A stretch of DNA of 55,327 nucleotides from Bdellovibrionales bacterium. Its GTDB lineage: Bacteria; Bdellovibrionota; FAC87; UBA2466. The DNA lies in the NCBI GenBank assembly GCA_005776395.1, contig SXPJ01000052.1, forward strand, positions 1 through 55,327, in the 5' to 3' direction. A program made the position numbers and the translations under genes. The notes beneath the pieces are model-generated. The model was not told where the DNA came from. It saw only the letters and a list, made by a program, of their open reading frames with translations, and did not search any database. How positions within the stretch are numbered: the first letter of the stretch is position 1; every line of letters begins with the position of its first letter. Of the stretch, positions 7,718-16,800 are shown one piece after another.

Positions 7718-10546
7718 TCACAATCCCGCCTCCACTCCTAGCGTCAGATATAGATTTTCTCCGAAAGGGCCAAACCCATGATAAGCCCCTAAACGCACTT
7801 GGGTGGGTAAGTAGTAGAGAAGTTTCCAGTCACTCTTAAGCTCTACTCCACAACTTGTATAAAATTTCTTAAAGATATTTTTAGGAAAGCTGGGGTGAGA
7901 AGGACCCAAGTCATAGGAAAGCGCGTCGGCTACAAGAGCTCCATGGATCGAGTGTAAATAGACTGGAAAGAGTTGATAACCTCTCTCTACTCTTGAAATT
8001 GGAAAACGGTATTCTAAATTGGTTGCAAACATTCTTCTCCCCGCAAAAAGGCTGGGGGAAAAACCTCGATTCAAAAAGAATCCTCTCCCTTGCGAGAATA
8101 AAAGTTCTCCACCTCCTTCAAAGAATGAGTTAATAAAACTACTCCCTTCGGTGTAACCCAATTTATTTCCTAAATAGAAAGCGCTATTTCTTAGAAAGGG
8201 GCCTTCAATATAAGCCGAAACTGAAGCTACAGTAGTGAAGAAGTTTTTATCACTCCCTAGAGCCTTAAAGTATTGAGCGTGAGCTATAGAGGTTTTAATT
8301 CCATTAAGAGGAGAAATAGCAAGTTTTCTCGTTGGAAATCCCCAAGATTTAGAGAGTCCAAATTCAAGCCCTATCGACTGTTCGGCCGGGCCTAAAGAAG
8401 AGGATTCTAGTCGATTAAAAAGAGTGCTTAGACTGATCGCAGGAAGTCCCCAGGGTAAAGTTTGACTGTAACCCACTTTTCCTCCCCAGCGTTTAAAGAA
8501 ACTTTTAGAGGTTCTTAAATAACTTGGTGAAAAATTAACCCCCAAAAAAACAGAAGAGCTTCTTCTGAAACGATAAGTGTAGAGCAGGTTAGCAAAAGGA
8601 AGCCCTCGAGTATCATAACCTCCAAAAATATCGTAAAGGTGTTTTTGAGTGAGATCAAATCCGGGTATCCAAGCTCCCACTTGAACTCCATCGGGCACAA
8701 AGAGAAGCGAGGGAACCCAGGTTTGGGGCTTAAGAGTTGAGAGAGGATAGTAGGTTTTAGGAGCTTGAATACTTGTTAAATTTTCAGGAAGTTCAGAAGG
8801 GGGGGCAATTTGGGGAAACGGGATAGGGGCCCTTTTAACTGGCTTTGCCCAGGCGATATCAAAGCCCCCATGTCGATAGCTGCTTACTAAATAGTCCCCC
8901 TCTTTTTTATCAAAGCTATTAATGCCCCCTACAAGGTGTGATTTTTGTTGCATCTCTTTTTTAGCAACATTTATTTCCCAGATTTCGTAGCGTCCATTGA
9001 GATCTGAAACTGCCTCTAGTATGTCGGGTTCGGCAGCATTTTTTAAATTGAAAATCTCTTTAGGAAGAGTGGCTACTTTTTGAGGGGTTTCATTATCCCA
9101 TCGATAAAGATGGGTCGTCATCTGCTCTTTGACTCCAAACCATGCGGTTTTACCAGGGAGCAAGCTTGTAACCCATTGGCGATCGGGAACAGTCCATTTT
9201 CTAATAATCTTCCATTGATCTTCAGAATTGAAAACAGGAGAGAGTTCCATCACTGTTCCCTTATCACTTTCATCAGAGTAAATAAGAATTGTATTTTCAG
9301 TAGTAGAACAGGCTAAACGATGAATATGAGAGATAACTTTATCTTCGATTTTAAGGGGAATTGAATCTTGCTCTTTTAAGTTTCTAGAAAAAAGCTCATT
9401 AACGACATAACCATTTCGATTACTGGATGAGATATAAAGAAGTTTTTGATTTTTAGCTTCACCTATCCAACAAAGATTAGAAAAACCACTGTCACCGATA
9501 GTCGTTATTCGATTTCTCTCTTTTGTGGCTAAATCTAAAGTATAAATTGTGGCCACCTCTTTTGAAGTCTCTGCCACATAGGCTACCTTGGTTCTATCGG
9601 GAGAGAGAATAACTCCGCCTTTATAACTTCGGTTTTGGGTTAAGTAGGTAAGTTCAGAAATAGGCTCTTTTTTTATTTTAGAGATTTCTGCTTGAGTTTT
9701 AGATTCCTTTTTTTGATAAATAGTAGCCCAGAGATTGGGATAGTTTGTATTAAATATTTTTTCTAAGGGCTTATTAATAAAGTAGGGCCAATTAGAACTG
9801 TAACTTTGGGTAAGTTCATAGATTCCCTGTTTTTCTTTCTGTTCCCAAAGTTCTTCATAAAGTTCATAACCAAAAAAGTAGGGAGAGGCTCCATAGGGCC
9901 ATCGAGTCAGAGATCCATCTAAAAGATCTAAAGGAACAAAGTTTTTTCCCCAGAATTTTTCTTCAATGGCTGCTCGTCGGTACATAGAGAAAAGGGGGCC
10001 TTGTCCTCTTCCCCCTTTTGTTTTTTCGGTTTCAAGAAAAGTGGCTAAACCTTCATGAAGGTGAGAGGGCATCATTGCATTGGGAACTACCCAGCTGCCA
10101 AATAAGGTTCTCATAAGTTTCCAAAGCCCTGAAGCTGGATAGATATGCAAAATATGAACATACTCATGAAGAATGACCGAGTAGATCCAATCGTCTAAAG
10201 TTGCAAGTTGGCCCCCGGGTGAAGGGGGAGAGGCAAAAAATACAATATGTGAATAAGGAAAATTGAGGGCATAGCCATTTAAAGAGTCTTTGAAATCAGC
10301 AATAACAATCCATGTATGCTTAGGTCCTTCAGGGAAAATAGGACTGAGAACTGTATGGGCTTTCTCAGCCGCACTTAAGACTTTAAGGGCTAAGTCTTCT
10401 CTTCCTTCTCTAAAAACAGTAGTGAAATGGGAGCTCTCTTGAGATCTCCAAGAAACATCAGAAGGAAAAGTGATGTAGGTGGGTTGTTCCGCTTGTGCAC
10501 AAAAAGAAAAAAATAGAAGAAGAGCTAAAAATTTGAGTGGATACAT
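7718..10546 (-). CDS. Three-part outer-membrane protein: gluzincin-like peptidase, TolB-like propeller, barrel
   Basis: 942 residues with signal peptide (cleavage after CAQA, about residue 19). Residues 30-220 form a peptidase-MA-like domain: zinc motif HEYVH at 127-131 and Glu165 in HLHEGLATFLE. Residues about 300-600 contain repeated 'LSPDRTKVAYVAE..'-type segments of a PD40/TolB-like beta-propeller. The last ~300 residues alternate aromatic and polar residues, with GRGFFLNRGF and NLEYRFPIS segments typical of BamA/TamA-family barrels; the chain ends in Leu instead of Phe. Likely an outer-membrane exported protease or assembly factor. No partner protein recognised. Confidence 0.82.
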   Translation of the reverse strand: MYPLKFLALLLFFSFCAQAEQPTYITFPSDVSWRSQESSHFTTVFREGREDLALKVLSAAEKAHTVLSPIFPEGPKHTWIVIADFKDSLNGYALNFPYSHIVFFASPPSPGGQLATLDDWIYSVILHEYVHILHIYPASGLWKLMRTLFGSWVVPNAMMPSHLHEGLATFLETEKTKGGRGQGPLFSMYRRAAIEEKFWGKNFVPLDLLDGSLTRWPYGASPYFFGYELYEELWEQKEKQGIYELTQSYSSNWPYFINKPLEKIFNTNYPNLWATIYQKKESKTQAEISKIKKEPISELTYLTQNRSYKGGVILSPDRTKVAYVAETSKEVATIYTLDLATKERNRITTIGDSGFSNLCWIGEAKNQKLLYISSSNRNGYVVNELFSRNLKEQDSIPLKIEDKVISHIHRLACSTTENTILIYSDESDKGTVMELSPVFNSEDQWKIIRKWTVPDRQWVTSLLPGKTAWFGVKEQMTTHLYRWDNETPQKVATLPKEIFNLKNAAEPDILEAVSDLNGRYEIWEINVAKKEMQQKSHLVGGINSFDKKEGDYLVSSYRHGGFDIAWAKPVKRAPIPFPQIAPPSELPENLTSIQAPKTYYPLSTLKPQTWVPSLLFVPDGVQVGAWIPGFDLTQKHLYDIFGGYDTRGLPFANLLYTYRFRRSSSVFLGVNFSPSYLRTSKSFFKRWGGKVGYSQTLPWGLPAISLSTLFNRLESSSLGPAEQSIGLEFGLSKSWGFPTRKLAISPLNGIKTSIAHAQYFKALGSDKNFFTTVASVSAYIEGPFLRNSAFYLGNKLGYTEGSSFINSFFEGGGELLFSQGRGFFLNRGFSPSLFAGRRMFATNLEYRFPISRVERGYQLFPVYLHSIHGALVADALSYDLGPSHPSFPKNIFKKFYTSCGVELKSDWKLLYYLPTQVRLGAYHGFGPFGENLYLTLGVEAGL

Positions 10547-10580
10547 CAGAGAATTTTATCTATTGGGATTTCTTAAGTCT

Positions 10581-10602
10581 ACTTACTTATGAACTGCTTA
10601 GT
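10581..10602 (+). repeat. 22-bp gene-end repeat, copy 1
   Basis: Begins ACTTACTTATGAA and ends TGCTTAGT; copies at 13436 and 45671 differ by at most two bases. This copy is followed by AAGT, giving flanking inverted ACTTACT/AGTAAGT. It lies 3 bases beyond the stop of the heptosyltransferase gene. Confidence 0.7.
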
Positions 10603-10605
10603 AAG

Positions 10606-11622
10606 TCATAGATTCATCAAGGTTTTAATTTCCGTATAAACTTTTTCTGGAGAGATTTGCGATAGGCAAGCATGAGAAGCTAAGGGACAAACTTCATGGC
10701 CGCACCAGGCATAGAGTGGATTATCGATATTGTGATCTCTACAAGAGACCGGGAACTGAAGAGCTTTATGGCGATCAATGGGGTATCCATGCCATTCCCC
10801 AATGGATTCTGGCCCAAAAACTGTGACCGTAGGAATTTTAAGAGCTGCTGCCACATGTTTGACTCCTGAATCAGCTCCCATAAAGCCATCCATAAAACTT
10901 AAGCAACCAATTAAACTTGAAAGATCGGCTGTGTGAATTGCAGTTGTTTCAATTTTTAGTTGTGCCCATAGACTGGAAGAGGGTGGAGAATCATAAAACA
11001 CAAAAACTTGAGCTTCGTTGGATAGAGCTCTAGCTAGAGCTAAAAAATTTTCTAAGGGCCACTGTTTAGAGGGGCGACTCGCAGTTACACTCAGAGCAAT
11101 TTTTTTCTTGGGACTAGATTTAAAATGGGAATTTAAAAGCTCTTCCCCACGTCTTTTGTGCGAAGAACTGACAAAAATTTTACTTTGAGGGCTTTTTCCA
11201 GACCATCCCAAGCCTCTAACAACATTTAAATCTCTCTCAAGGGCTGACATAGGAGTCCCTACGTTAGGAATGGTTTTTGAGAATTTGGTATGGCGCGGCG
11301 ATCGATTGTGGTGATGGATCAATTTTGTTCGGCTCTTGGAAAATCGAGTTAAGAAAGCGGTTTGATTATTAGCGTGAAAGTTAAGAACAGCATCGTAATG
11401 GGTCTTTCTAATCTCTTTCAAGGTATCCCATTGAGAGGTGAAATTGGAAGATAAGGGATAGTGCTTTTCAAAACGAGGATCTAAATCAAAAAGAGCTGCA
11501 TAGGGCGCGGGATAGGCAATATCGAAGGAACACCCGAGTGATTCGCGCAGCGCTTCAAGTGCCGCGGTCCATAATGCTGTGTCCCCTAATCTTCGTTGCT
11601 TAATAGCTAAAACTTTTTTCAT
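10606..11622 (-). CDS. LPS heptosyltransferase (GT9 family)
   Basis: Transfers ADP-heptose to the LPS inner core at the cytoplasmic membrane face. The N-terminus VLAIKQRRLGDTALWTAAL and the nucleotide-binding GADSGVKHVAAALKIPTVTVFGP segment are GT9 signatures; 338 residues is normal. A Cys-rich tail (CRDHN..YAWCGHEVCPLASHACL) is common in this family. It is single and divergent from pal. Whether it is heptosyltransferase I, II or III cannot be said. Confidence 0.9.
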   Translation of the reverse strand: MKKVLAIKQRRLGDTALWTAALEALRESLGCSFDIAYPAPYAALFDLDPRFEKHYPLSSNFTSQWDTLKEIRKTHYDAVLNFHANNQTAFLTRFSKSRTKLIHHHNRSPRHTKFSKTIPNVGTPMSALERDLNVVRGLGWSGKSPQSKIFVSSSHKRRGEELLNSHFKSSPKKKIALSVTASRPSKQWPLENFLALARALSNEAQVFVFYDSPPSSSLWAQLKIETTAIHTADLSSLIGCLSFMDGFMGADSGVKHVAAALKIPTVTVFGPESIGEWHGYPIDRHKALQFPVSCRDHNIDNPLYAWCGHEVCPLASHACLSQISPEKVYTEIKTLMNL

Positions 11623-11669
11623 GAAAATTTCTTTTTTAGTGAGTCACACTTTAATCAATGAAAAAATAG

Positions 11670-11699
11670 GTGACAAGGGACTTATCTCTTTAGAATAAT
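11670..11699 (+). promoter_or_regulatory. Candidate promoter of pal operon
   Basis: GTGACA (11670-11675), 18-base spacer, AATAAT (11694-11699), both 5 of 6 to consensus. Between it and pal is an inverted repeat ACTTGC (11718-11723)/GCAAGT (11743-11748) enclosing TTACTAAGTAA, a possible operator or leader hairpin. Confidence 0.4.
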
Positions 11700-11792
11700 G
11701 TGTGTATCATTACGATGACTTGCAGTAGTATTTACTAAGTAAGCAAGTTTTAAGTTTTAAATAGGTGATCATTTAAAAAAAGGAGTCTCACA

Positions 11793-12323
11793 ATGAGTCG
11801 TTTACATCAGTTAAGAAGCCCATTTATGGCAATTATGGGTTTGGTTTTTGTTGTTGCGTTATCTTCTTGTAGCAAAAAAGAGGTTGTTTCAGATGAGCCT
11901 TTAATGAATCCCAGTGATACGTCCGGTTCTGCGACTGGAGAAGGGGTTGTCGAAACTGGAAATGCGGGCGATGCGGGAATGGCTGCTAGCGAACTTCAAA
12001 CGGTCTACTTTGCATTTGATAGTTATTCTTTAAGTGGCGAAACAAAGGCTCAACTTAAATCTAATTTGAGTTGGTTAAAAGCTAACTCCACTGCGAAGGT
12101 ACAAATTGAAGGGCACTGCGATGAAAAGGGCACTGTGGAGTATAATATGGCCTTAGGCGATCGTAGAGCCAATGCAGTGAAAAACTTTTTGGTTAAAGCT
12201 GGAATTGAAAAAGATCGTATCGATACTATCAGCTATGGCAAAGAGCGACCTGCGGATTCCGGACATGATGAAGCCGCATGGAGCAAAAATCGAAGAGCTA
12301 TTTTTATCTTATTATCTAAATAA
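11793..12323 (+). CDS. pal: Peptidoglycan-associated lipoprotein
   Basis: Outer-membrane lipoprotein that anchors the envelope by binding diaminopimelate in peptidoglycan. Lipobox LSSC (Cys26), a linker rich in Gly/Glu/Ala, then an OmpA-like domain (about 68-176) with IEGHCDEKGTVEYNMALGDRRANAV holding the conserved Asp and Arg. A good AAGGAG ribosome binding site precedes ATG. It heads pal-DUF4398-cpoB; tolQRAB are not in this window. Confidence 0.95.
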   Translation: MSRLHQLRSPFMAIMGLVFVVALSSCSKKEVVSDEPLMNPSDTSGSATGEGVVETGNAGDAGMAASELQTVYFAFDSYSLSGETKAQLKSNLSWLKANSTAKVQIEGHCDEKGTVEYNMALGDRRANAVKNFLVKAGIEKDRIDTISYGKERPADSGHDEAAWSKNRRAIFILLSK

Positions 12324-12336
12324 TAGTAGATAGATC

Positions 12337-12711
12337 ATGAACTATTTTTTTCAGCTAGTCTCAGGATTTTTAATTTTCTTGGGACTAGCCGCTTGTCATC
12401 CTCGTCCAATTGAAGAGCTTGCTATTGCTGATGTCGCTTTAAAAGCGGCTCAAAAAGTTAAAGCCGATTCTTTGGCTCCTGATTTTTTTAGAAAAGCGGA
12501 GAATTTTTATTTGAGAGCTAAAAAAGATTTTGCTGAGGGTTATTTTGATTCTTGTAAAAAGTTTGCCGACAAAGCCCGTTTAATGGCTGAAAAAGCTGAA
12601 TATCGAGCCTTACAGAGGCAAACTCAAATGAGAACCAGGGTGGGAGATGAAGAATCCTCTGGAACCTCATCAGATCCATTTAAAGTTAAAAATTCTGAGG
12701 AACAGCAATGA
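12337..12711 (+). CDS. DUF4398-type lipoprotein
   Basis: 124 residues, lipobox LAAC (Cys20). The Ala-rich helical pattern IADVALKAAQKV...APDFFRKAENFYLRAKKDFAEGYFDSCKKFADKARLMAEKAE matches DUF4398 proteins, which are usually found next to OmpA-domain lipoproteins. It starts 13 bases after pal and overlaps cpoB by ATGA. A structural role in the Pal envelope complex is inferred from position. Confidence 0.85.
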   Translation: MNYFFQLVSGFLIFLGLAACHPRPIEELAIADVALKAAQKVKADSLAPDFFRKAENFYLRAKKDFAEGYFDSCKKFADKARLMAEKAEYRALQRQTQMRTRVGDEESSGTSSDPFKVKNSEEQQ

Positions 12712-13421
12712 AAAATTTTAAGAACTGTTTACTTTTATCCCTGTGGGTAATTCTCGGAACTTTAACCTCTTGTCGTACTAAGAGCGAAATAAGAAGAGAG
12801 CAGGAGTTTGAAAGATTAAAGCAGGAGGTCACTCAGACCCGTGGGGATCGAGCCGATGTGGATTCCACTGTCGATGAACTTAAGGTGGAGATGGCAAAAC
12901 TAGGCAACGTGATTGAAGAAGAGGCTCAAGGCCGAAGAAAAGAATCGGAAGAGATTCGAAAGGAATGGACAGCTTTAACCGCTCGTGTTCAAGCTTTGGA
13001 GCAAAGGGCAGTGGCTGAGGAATTAAATCAGAAACAACTTATACAGGAAAAACCCAAGGCCAGTCTAGAATCGGGGCGAGGGCTTTTTGATGACGGGAAG
13101 TATGAGGATGCCATTGAGGTTTTAAGATCGGTAGTTGAATCTCAATCTAAATCGGAAGAGGGTAAAAAAGCTCAGTTTTTATTAGGCGAATCTTATTTTG
13201 CCACTAAAGATTATCGCTTAGCTGGGGTTGAGTTTTCTAAGTTTCAAAAGAACTTTCCAAAAGATGCTCTTGTTCCTAATGCTATTTATCGTTTAGCGGC
13301 ATCCTTTAAAGAGATGGGAAAAGGCAAAGAGGCAAAGCTTTTTTATCAAGATCTGATTGAGCGATACCCTAGCAGTCCTTTTGCGAGCAAAGCTAAAGTA
13401 GACATGAAGCGATTAAAGTAG
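12708..13421 (+). CDS. cpoB: Tol-Pal system lipoprotein CpoB/YbgF-like
   Basis: 237 residues. Lipobox LTSC (Cys22), whereas E. coli CpoB is soluble. Residues 25-105 form a heptad-rich trimerisation coiled coil; residues about 120-235 are three TPR units (FDDGKYEDAIEVLRSVV, FATKDYRLAGVEFSKF, KEMGKGKEAKLFYQDLI). CpoB couples Tol-Pal constriction with peptidoglycan synthesis. The lipid anchor is the main deviation from the classical protein. Confidence 0.9.
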   Translation: MKNFKNCLLLSLWVILGTLTSCRTKSEIRREQEFERLKQEVTQTRGDRADVDSTVDELKVEMAKLGNVIEEEAQGRRKESEEIRKEWTALTARVQALEQRAVAEELNQKQLIQEKPKASLESGRGLFDDGKYEDAIEVLRSVVESQSKSEEGKKAQFLLGESYFATKDYRLAGVEFSKFQKNFPKDALVPNAIYRLAASFKEMGKGKEAKLFYQDLIERYPSSPFASKAKVDMKRLK

Positions 13422-13433
13422 CTTATTGAAGAT

Positions 13434-14663
13434 TTACTTACTTATGAATTGCCTAGTCACAATCCATCTTCCAAGACCCAAAGTTAAAACTAAGTATAAG
13501 AGAAGAGCCCAATAGCTATTAGTTTTAAATGAGTTTGAATGAACCGATAGGCAACCCACGTTGTTTTTTGAAACTTCACAGTGCATGTTTTCATTTTCAA
13601 ACTTTTTACCGACTCCAGAATAGGCAGACCGTAAAACAGCTATATCATTGGCATGCAGACTTCTTTTTTGGGTTTCTTCTGTCGTTGCACTTGCAAACAT
13701 CGTAGCCTCTTCGTTGACAGTAGCGATTTCATGTCCAAATCCCAGAAAATGGCCGATTTCATGGGTGAGAATATTTTGAACATCATGACTTCCCGTTTGT
13801 CCTGTCGTGGTGAAAGAAAAGTTTTTTCCGTTGAGCAGAATATCGGAATCTAAAATCATTCCTGCACTTGCATCTGCATCTGTACCAGCCACATAAAAAT
13901 TTCGAGTTACCGCTATTGCAGCGCTATCAAAAGGCCAATTATCTGTAAGAAGAATAATTGTATTTAAACTGTCATTTTCATTTTTCGTTGATTGATTGCA
14001 ACCGAAAGAGAGAAATTCAACGAGAACATCATTATAAGTTCTCCAGGTCTTAAAACTATTTTCTATAGCTGTTACGTAATCCGGGTGGTTTTTGAAGGAG
14101 GGGGCTGAAATGTAATAAGGGATTGGAAAATGGCGACTGTCCCAGTACAAAAAAGGGCCAGTTCCTGAGCCATTACTTCCATCTGTTCTATTTCTTGAGT
14201 GTTGCCGAAGCTGTGTTATGGGTTTAAATCCATCTTCAAATCCAGTGACCACATAACGATGATGAGATTCAGAGCCACTGTGATTTAAGTAGGCTTTATA
14301 ACTTATCCCATTATAGGGGCGAGGAATTCCAGAGAACATAACTCCTCGGTCATTTATCTCTCCACCGGGGAATTCAATTTCAATCTCATCACGAATTTTA
14401 AGGCTTTCACCTGATTTAATATGGTGAATTTTTAATACTTCAGCAGAGGCAATTGTTTTTAAGTGGGTAGAGGGATCAATAATCGTATTCAGTGATTTAA
14501 GGGTAAGATCAGCAATTAACTCAGCTGCGTTTAATTGCGCTGAGATAAGTTCGGGAGGGACGGTCACACCTAGTAGCCCTCTTGCGAATGAGGTAATCCC
14601 TAAGATAAGAAGAAGCATTTTAGCCAGAGGTGCCGGACCTCGTTGTAGGTGTTGAATTTTCAT
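13434..14663 (-). CDS. Matrixin-like zinc metalloprotease with C-terminal membrane anchor
   Basis: 409 residues. N-terminal signal segment (MLLLILGITSFARGLLG, from about residue 16), metzincin motif HEIGHFLGFGH at 301-311 and Met-turn Met322 in EATMF, then KRSLHANDIAVLRSAY as in M10 matrixins. One hydrophobic helix (about 384-402, WALLLYLVLTLGLG) followed by Arg/Lys ends the protein, an arrangement of sorted or anchored secreted enzymes. Substrate unknown. No propeptide cysteine switch (PRCGxPD) was seen. The last seven residues are encoded by the 22-bp repeat. Confidence 0.88.
   Translation of the reverse strand: MKIQHLQRGPAPLAKMLLLILGITSFARGLLGVTVPPELISAQLNAAELIADLTLKSLNTIIDPSTHLKTIASAEVLKIHHIKSGESLKIRDEIEIEFPGGEINDRGVMFSGIPRPYNGISYKAYLNHSGSESHHRYVVTGFEDGFKPITQLRQHSRNRTDGSNGSGTGPFLYWDSRHFPIPYYISAPSFKNHPDYVTAIENSFKTWRTYNDVLVEFLSFGCNQSTKNENDSLNTIILLTDNWPFDSAAIAVTRNFYVAGTDADASAGMILDSDILLNGKNFSFTTTGQTGSHDVQNILTHEIGHFLGFGHEIATVNEEATMFASATTEETQKRSLHANDIAVLRSAYSGVGKKFENENMHCEVSKNNVGCLSVHSNSFKTNSYWALLLYLVLTLGLGRWIVTRQFISK
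13436..13457 (+). repeat. 22-bp gene-end repeat, copy 2
   Basis: ACTTACTTATGAA then TTGCCTAGT. It lies between convergent genes and supplies the last codons and stop (TAA on the minus strand) of the matrixin-like protease gene. Confidence 0.7.
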
Positions 14664-14739
14664 GAGGGTTTTAATTTTATCACAGCCCTAAAATCAGCCA
14701 GGACAATTTTTGCCCATTGTAAAAAGGGTTACCCAAATC

Positions 14740-14755
14740 GCGTAATAAATTACGC
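14740..14755. promoter_or_regulatory. Perfect palindrome in divergent promoter region
   Basis: GCGTAAT-AA-ATTACGC between the divergent protease and dolichol-kinase-like genes. Shape and place fit a dimeric regulator's operator shared by both genes; too short of G/C and T-tract for a terminator. Confidence 0.4.
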
Positions 14756-14896
14756 ATCAAAATAGGATGAAAAGCTTTTTTTTAGCGTTCTGACCACGAT
14801 AAAAAATCAAATAAATACAATTATTTATGTTAATTATTAGGATTCTGTTTGGATTGGGTATCGAATTTGCTGACTCTTATATTGAGGTTAGAAAAA

Positions 14897-15610
14897 ATGA
14901 AATTATTATTTTCTGATGTTTTAGCAATTCCCTCCTCTTTGATGAGGCCTACGGCAACTGTAAAGATGGCGAGATTAGAGGTCTTAAATCGCCATCGTTC
15001 CCTACCTCATATTGAAAGAAAATTTTATCACTTCATGATGGGAATGCTCTGTTTCTCTCTTTATGCTTTTTTTATTGAAAAACAGACTGCTATTTTGTTG
15101 TTAACTCTTATCGGTGGCCCCCTTGTTGTTTTGGATTTTCTGCGTTTGAAAAATCCAGAAATGAATGATGTTGTTTTACGACTTTTTGGAAAGATAATGC
15201 GCAGAGAAGAGCTTCGAAGTTTTTCTGGTAATTCCTTTTTTGTATTGGGACTTTTGACTGTTGTTGCGATTTTCCCAAAACCCATTGTTCTTTTAAGTGT
15301 TCTTTATTTAGCTATTGGGGATCCTATAGCGGCTGTGATTGGAAGTTTATATGGACGTCATAAATTAATTGGAAGAAAAAGCGTTGAAGGGGCTCTAGCT
15401 AATTGGATTAGCTGTACGCTAGTTACCTTTTCTATGGGATTAGGTTATTTCGGGCTTTCTGCTGATAAAGCTTTTCTTTTGGCTTTCGTGGGGGGACTCA
15501 CTAGTGTTTTTGCTGAGCTTTTACCGACCCCTATTGATGATAATTTTACTATTCCGGTAGCTTCAGCTCTATTTCTTTCTTTGTTTATTCTTATCTTCCC
15601 ACTATTTTAA
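14897..15610 (+). CDS. Dolichol/phytol-kinase-like membrane protein
   Basis: 237 residues and about six membrane segments. The family signature of SEC59/VTE5/CdsA-type CTP-dependent polyprenol kinases is clear: RKFYHFMMGM near the N-terminus, then LAIGDPIAAVIGSLYGRHK followed by GRKSVEGALANW. It probably phosphorylates a polyprenol or phytol-like alcohol at the inner membrane. Start ATG 14897 is chosen because GAGGTTAG precedes it at the right distance; an upstream TTG at 14849 has none. Confidence 0.85.
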   Translation: MKLLFSDVLAIPSSLMRPTATVKMARLEVLNRHRSLPHIERKFYHFMMGMLCFSLYAFFIEKQTAILLLTLIGGPLVVLDFLRLKNPEMNDVVLRLFGKIMRREELRSFSGNSFFVLGLLTVVAIFPKPIVLLSVLYLAIGDPIAAVIGSLYGRHKLIGRKSVEGALANWISCTLVTFSMGLGYFGLSADKAFLLAFVGGLTSVFAELLPTPIDDNFTIPVASALFLSLFILIFPLF

Positions 15611-15720
15611 AAGTAAAAGATTCTAAAAATTATTTCTTTAATAGAAGAAATTAACTTCTTATAAGGTTTTGAAATTAGATTCCATTGGGTTTACAATTTT
15701 AAACTTAAAGGAGCTTTTTC

Positions 15721-16800
15721 ATGTCGACTGAAGTTTCTAATCTTAAGATTCAAAAAAATTCCTACAGAATATTTACAGATAGTTCTAATCAGACTCAGGA
15801 AAAAATTTTCCAATTTTTAGATTCAGAAACCCAGAAATCTCAGGTGAGTTCTGTTAAAGAGGAATATCCTTCAGTTTTTAAGGCGGTCCCCGGAGGAGAA
15901 TCTCTTTATATTCAACAAGGGGATGAGGTTGTTTCTCATGTGGCGATCTTAGATAGGGAATTTCAACACCCCTCTGTTCGAATGAAAGTGGGCCTCATAG
16001 GATCGGTAGTGACGCGCCCTGATTACCGAGGGCAAGGTTATGCGACCCATTTGATTCGGCAGGCTTGTATAGAGCTTAAAAAACGGGGTTGTATGATTGC
16101 TTTGCTTTGGTCGGACCAGCCTAACTTTTATTTACCTTTAGGTTTTTACCGTTCGGGTCGGGAGCAAGATGTGCGTTTTTCCCTTAAGTTTAAAATGGAA
16201 AACATGGGTATTGTGAGACCCATGGATTTTGATAAGGATGCTCATTTTATTTGGCGTCTTTATCAGAAGCAGAACTGTCGATTAGATCGTTCTTTAGAGG
16301 AACAAAAAAAACTTCTCAAAATTCCTAGGGTTAATGTTTTTGTTACTGAACAAAACGGCAAACTAAGCTCTTACATTGCAATCAATAAAGGGGCCGATTT
16401 TACCGGTTTTATTCATGAGTGGGGTGGAGATGTTTTGGAAGTTCAGCGCAATATCGCTTATTGTCAGAGTCAATATTTTCCAGATAAGCCATTAACCCTC
16501 ATTGCACCCGCTGAATATGATATTTCAATTCTAAAACAGATAGCCGAAGATAAATGGGAAGGTGTTCTAGGACTTATTAAAGTATTAGATAAAAATCTTC
16601 TTCTCAGCACTTATATGAACTATTTAAAAACTAAAAGAATTGAGCATGTTTGGTCAAAGAATAAGGATTCAATTCTATTTTCTAATTCCGAATTCTCAAT
16701 TGTAACCGAAGGGGATGTTGTTCAATTGGTTTTTGGAAGTGAAACTCTATATTCTCATCCTACAGTTCCGTTTTTTGTTTGGGGCTTTGATTCGATTTGA
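15721..16800 (+). CDS. GNAT-family acetyltransferase
   Basis: 359 residues. The acetyl-CoA loop RGQGYA is at 103-108 in VVTRPDYRGQGYATHLIRQA; LWSDQPNFYLPLGFYRSG closes the first GNAT domain at about residue 150. The remaining 200 residues may be a degenerate second GNAT-like half. AAGGAG ribosome binding site. The acceptor substrate is not evident. Confidence 0.85.
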   Translation: MSTEVSNLKIQKNSYRIFTDSSNQTQEKIFQFLDSETQKSQVSSVKEEYPSVFKAVPGGESLYIQQGDEVVSHVAILDREFQHPSVRMKVGLIGSVVTRPDYRGQGYATHLIRQACIELKKRGCMIALLWSDQPNFYLPLGFYRSGREQDVRFSLKFKMENMGIVRPMDFDKDAHFIWRLYQKQNCRLDRSLEEQKKLLKIPRVNVFVTEQNGKLSSYIAINKGADFTGFIHEWGGDVLEVQRNIAYCQSQYFPDKPLTLIAPAEYDISILKQIAEDKWEGVLGLIKVLDKNLLLSTYMNYLKTKRIEHVWSKNKDSILFSNSEFSIVTEGDVVQLVFGSETLYSHPTVPFFVWGFDSI

